From: an uncultured Ruminococcus sp.
GTDB lineage: Bacteria > Bacillota > Clostridia > Oscillospirales > Acutalibacteraceae
NCBI GenBank assembly: GCA_900554995.1
Contig: USJJ01000071.1
Coordinates: forward strand, 1 to 6,849
DNA: 6,849 nt
Direction: 5' to 3'
A program made the translations under genes and the position numbers. This document shows positions 4,675 through 6,849 of this stretch, in pieces. Within the stretch, counting starts at the first letter, position 1; every line of letters begins with the position of its first letter. Below the pieces are notes generated by a model. The model did not search any database. It was not told the origin of the DNA and saw only the letters and a list, made by a program, of their open reading frames with translations.

Positions 4675-5637
4675 ATGAAAAAGGTTTTCAGAAATATAAT
4701 ATGCAGCGTCCTTTTTCTGTCGATACTTTCGGTATTGCTGATGACGGCATCGGCGATTATGAAGCCGGGCAAGCGTGCGGGTGTGAACTCTCTTGAGGAT
4801 CCGCTGACAAACGGAGTCCTTGCCGAAAGAAAGAACACGGTTGATGTGCTGTTCCTCGGCGACAGCGAGTGTTACAGCACGTTCATTCCGCTGAAAATAT
4901 GGAATGATCACGGGATAACGTCCTATGTCTGCGGAACGACGGAGCAGGTGCTCAGCTTTTCGTATGAGCTTTTGACCAAGGCGGAAAAGAAGCAGAACCC
5001 GAAGATTGTTGTGCTGGAGACCAATACGGTTTTCCGTGAGGTAACGAACACAAAGGCGTTTATCAATAAGGCGGAGGGACTTTTTTCCGTATTCAAATAT
5101 CACGACCGCTGGAAAAATCTTCAGCCGAAAAGCTGGCAGATTAATGAAAATAAAATCTACGACGAGCGCAGCAAGGGTTACCTCTTCAACACAACTGTCA
5201 ACGCCGCCTCAACTCAGGGCTATATGACCCCGACCGACGAAAAGGAGACGATCCCGACCGATAACGTCAAGTATATTAAAAAGATCAGGGACTATTGCAG
5301 GAAGAACGACGCCGAGCTTGTGCTTGTGAGCGTGCCGAGCACGAAGAACTGGAACTATGCGAAGCACAATGCGATTGCGGAGCTTTCGGACAATCTCGGA
5401 ATAGAGTATGTGGATATGAACACCCTGCAAAAGGAAATTCCGATCGACTGGAAAAACGAGACAAGGGACGAGGGGGATCATCTCAACTATTACGGAGCGG
5501 TCAAGGCGACGTCATATATGGGAAAGTATTTTGAGGCGAGCGGACTCTTTGAAAACAAGAAGAACGAACCCGAGTATGCCGAATGGAATCGCTTTGCCGC
5601 AGATTTCTACGCCTCGGCGGGAGATTCGGCGGTTTAA
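4675..5637 (+). CDS. Membrane-anchored SGNH-fold protein, MBOAT partner (DltD/AlgJ-like role)
   Basis: 320 residues. A single N-terminal hydrophobic segment (about 6-28) without a lipobox suggests a signal anchor with the rest outside the membrane. The SGNH block I is VDVLFLGDSECYS (56-68) with candidate nucleophile S64. The C-terminal block is EGDHLNYYGAVKA (266-278) with D268-H269 as the likely catalytic pair. IVVLETN (111-117) and AELVLVSVP (213-221) look like core strands. A strong AGAGGAG site (4662-4668) sits 6 nt before ATG, and the gap from the MBOAT gene is 18 nt, so the two are co-transcribed. In known systems (DltB/DltD, AlgI with AlgJ/AlgX, PatA/PatB) the MBOAT works with an SGNH protein that completes or edits transfer to the polymer. 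This gene fits that role by architecture and context. I do not recognise a named orthologue. Confidence 0.85.
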   Translation: MKKVFRNIICSVLFLSILSVLLMTASAIMKPGKRAGVNSLEDPLTNGVLAERKNTVDVLFLGDSECYSTFIPLKIWNDHGITSYVCGTTEQVLSFSYELLTKAEKKQNPKIVVLETNTVFREVTNTKAFINKAEGLFSVFKYHDRWKNLQPKSWQINENKIYDERSKGYLFNTTVNAASTQGYMTPTDEKETIPTDNVKYIKKIRDYCRKNDAELVLVSVPSTKNWNYAKHNAIAELSDNLGIEYVDMNTLQKEIPIDWKNETRDEGDHLNYYGAVKATSYMGKYFEASGLFENKKNEPEYAEWNRFAADFYASAGDSAV

Positions 5638-5644
5638 AAATTCT

Positions 5645-5666
5645 TTGCAATTTTTGCGGTATTTCA
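5645..5666 (+). promoter_or_regulatory. Degenerate copy of the tandem-repeat box upstream of the adenylation gene
   Basis: TTGCAA-TTTTT-GCGGTA-TTTCA resembles TTGACA-TTTTT-GTGACA-TTTTT at 907-928 with the same 11-bp period, matching at roughly 15 of 20 positions. It lies about 24 bp upstream of the -35 of the adenylation-gene promoter, a position suited to activation. Much of the match is T runs, so this is a weak call. Confidence 0.25.
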
Positions 5667-5689
5667 TTCGTGTTATATATGATTTGCAC

Positions 5690-5718
5690 TTGTCTCGGGA
5701 AGTAATATGTGGTATTAT
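5690..5718 (+). promoter_or_regulatory. Promoter candidate for the adenylation gene
   Basis: -35 TTGTCT (5690-5695), 17-bp spacer, -10 TATTAT (5713-5718) preceded by TGG, an extended -10. Expected start near 5725, giving a roughly 24-nt leader with AAGGA (5736-5740) eight bases before ATG. The gap after the SGNH gene (5638-5748) holds no clear GC-rich terminator, so readthrough from upstream is also likely. Confidence 0.6.
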
Positions 5719-5748
5719 GTAAAATAACAATGAGTAAGGATATGTGTT

Positions 5749-6849
5749 ATGGATATTAATGTGCTTGAATGGCTTGAAAGAACAGCCGAAAAACTTGCCG
5801 ATAAGACGGCGTTTTCCGACGAGAACGGATCACTGACCTTCGGCGAGGTGAAGTCCTATGCCCAAAGCATAGGAACAGCTCTTTGCGAAAAGGGAGTATA
5901 CAGGCAGCCTGTCGCCGTTTTCTCGGGCAGACATATTATGACGGTTGCCGCTTTCCTCGGCGTTGTATACAGCGGATGCAGCTATGCACCGATCGACAGC
6001 AAGCTCCCGAGAGCAAGGATCGACAGCATACTTGAAACTCTCGCCCCGTCGCTGATCCTTACGGACAGGGATAATTATGATTTTGTCAGGGGTCTCGGCT
6101 TTGACGGCGAAAGCGTTGTTGTGATTGAGGACGCCGCCGAGCACGCCGCAGATACCGAAAAACTTTCGTATGTCCGCAGGTTTGCGAACGAGAACGATCC
6201 GCTCTATATAATTTTCACCTCGGGATCGACAGGCAGACCTAAGGGCGTAATAACATCGCATCATTCGCTGATGTGCTATATCGAGGCGTACACCTCGGTG
6301 ATGAAAATCGACGGGAGCGACATTCTCGGAAACCAGTCGCCGCTTGACTACATTGCGGCGATCCGTGACATTTATATTCCGCTTCTCTGCGGCGCTTCAA
6401 CGGTTATAATTCCTAAGGTTTGCTTCTCTTCGCCCGCAAAGCTGTTTGATTTTATGAATCTTGAAAGGATCACATCGGTCGGCTGGAGCGTTTCGGCTCT
6501 GACCGTTCCGACATCTCTCGGAGCCTTTGAACACGGCAAGCCCGAGCACCTTAAAAAGGTCTGCTTCTCGGGCTCGGTAATGCCGGGTAAGTGCCTTAAG
6601 GAGTGGCAGGAGAATCTGCCCGACACACTTTTTGTCAATCAGTACGGTCCCACGGAGGCGACCGCATCCTGCACCTATTATGAGGTAAAGAAAAGGGTTG
6701 AGGATTCAACGGTTCTGCCGATCGGCTTGCCGTACAGGAACTATAACGTTTTCCTGCTCAATGAGGATGACACGCCGACAAAGCAGGGGGAAGAGGGCGA
6801 GATCTGCGTCAGCGGACCGATTCTTGCGCTCGGATATTATAACGACCCC
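5749..6849 (+). CDS. DltA-like amino-acid adenylation enzyme (AMP-binding), 3' end cut by the window
   Basis: 367 residues of an ANL-superfamily adenylating enzyme, open to the window edge. DltA-type proteins are about 500 residues, so most of the N-domain is visible and the small C-domain is missing. Motifs: the P-loop-like IIFTSGSTGRPKGVITSHHS (154-173), SPLDYIAAIRDIYIPL (197-212) in the place of the amino-binding FDLSVMDxY segment with D200, FSGSVMPG (273-280), NQYGPTEAT (297-305), LPIGLPYRNYNVFLL (323-337), and GEEGEICVSGPILALGYYNDP at the visible end. The sequence around YGPTEAT and the following GLP and GEI blocks closely follows DltA, which activates D-alanine and loads it on carrier DltC. 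The conserved FCGEVLP of DltA reads FSGSVMP here, with Ser for the pocket Cys, so the amino acid used is uncertain. The start is set by AAGGA 8 nt upstream. No carrier protein lies inside the window. Confidence 0.87.
   Translation, partial: MDINVLEWLERTAEKLADKTAFSDENGSLTFGEVKSYAQSIGTALCEKGVYRQPVAVFSGRHIMTVAAFLGVVYSGCSYAPIDSKLPRARIDSILETLAPSLILTDRDNYDFVRGLGFDGESVVVIEDAAEHAADTEKLSYVRRFANENDPLYIIFTSGSTGRPKGVITSHHSLMCYIEAYTSVMKIDGSDILGNQSPLDYIAAIRDIYIPLLCGASTVIIPKVCFSSPAKLFDFMNLERITSVGWSVSALTVPTSLGAFEHGKPEHLKKVCFSGSVMPGKCLKEWQENLPDTLFVNQYGPTEATASCTYYEVKKRVEDSTVLPIGLPYRNYNVFLLNEDDTPTKQGEEGEICVSGPILALGYYNDP

Noticed and set aside
4270..5103. 277-codon minus-strand open frame spanning the end of the MBOAT gene and the start of the SGNH gene
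   Set aside because: It is antisense to two clearly recognisable proteins, has a His/Arg-rich composition typical of a codon-bias shadow, and shows no family motif.
5635..5660. Terminator after the SGNH gene (AAAAATT...AATTTTT)
   Set aside because: The stem is entirely A-T, with no GC core and no proper U tract after a stable hairpin, so it is too weak to call.
5730..5759. 9-codon ORF (MSKDMCYGY) overlapping the adenylation gene start
   Set aside because: It has no ribosome site of its own, and the AAGGA inside it serves the ATG at 5749. Likely chance.
5830..6264. 144-codon minus-strand open frame within the adenylation gene
   Set aside because: It is antisense to the motif-bearing AMP-binding domain and no recognisable domain was seen.

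Overview
The window looks like a chromosomal segment from a Gram-positive (Firmicutes/Clostridia-type) bacterium, most likely a Ruminococcus or Oscillospiraceae relative. The reasons are strong SigA-like promoters (TTGACA-17-TATTAT and similar), A/G-rich Shine-Dalgarno sites before every gene, a lipoprotein-type MetQ, and a two-component system next to MBOAT/SGNH/adenylation genes of the kind used for cell-envelope acylation. GC content is intermediate by eye. The genus is inference, and no 16S or tRNA is present. No mobile element, CRISPR array or RNA gene was found.

Left part (1-823, minus strand). A SigA promoter (795-823) starts a leader RNA that encodes a 32-residue Met/Cys-rich peptide (649-747). 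The leader then carries a 12-bp terminator with a U tract (590-628). The end of the peptide ORF can pair with the terminator's 5' arm and loop to form an antiterminator, and it can also pair with the peptide's own ribosome-binding site. This is the four-segment geometry of a ribosome-mediated attenuator. Past the terminator lies a second, 21-codon ORF with an ideal GGAGG site, again ending in Met-Cys-x-Cys. Next come a second strong promoter and a metQ-like lipoprotein gene running off the left edge. That MetQ is unusual: its lipoprotein signal is followed almost at once by the start of the second lobe, so roughly 100 residues of the usual first lobe are absent at this position. The leader plus the atypical MetQ is the part of the window most likely to be undescribed.

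Middle (824-2952, plus strand). A divergent AT-rich region with two tandem promoter candidates brackets 11-bp tandem repeats resembling PhoB/PhoP-family response-regulator sites. It leads to an OmpR/PhoB-type response regulator and, with a 4-bp ATGA overlap, a membrane histidine kinase that has an acidic extracytoplasmic patch and no room for a standard HAMP domain.

Right part (2953-6849, plus strand). A 69-nt gap with a hairpin and a possible 9-codon mini-ORF leads to an AlgI/DltB-type membrane O-acyltransferase (MBOAT) and an SGNH-fold membrane-anchored protein. After a 111-nt gap with its own promoter comes a DltA-like amino-acid adenylating enzyme, cut by the right edge. Together these suggest a D-alanylation-like or related envelope acylation module. 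The adenylating enzyme would activate an amino acid onto a carrier protein (expected just outside the window), and the MBOAT and SGNH proteins would pass the acyl group across the membrane to a surface polymer. The adjacent two-component system is the likely regulator.
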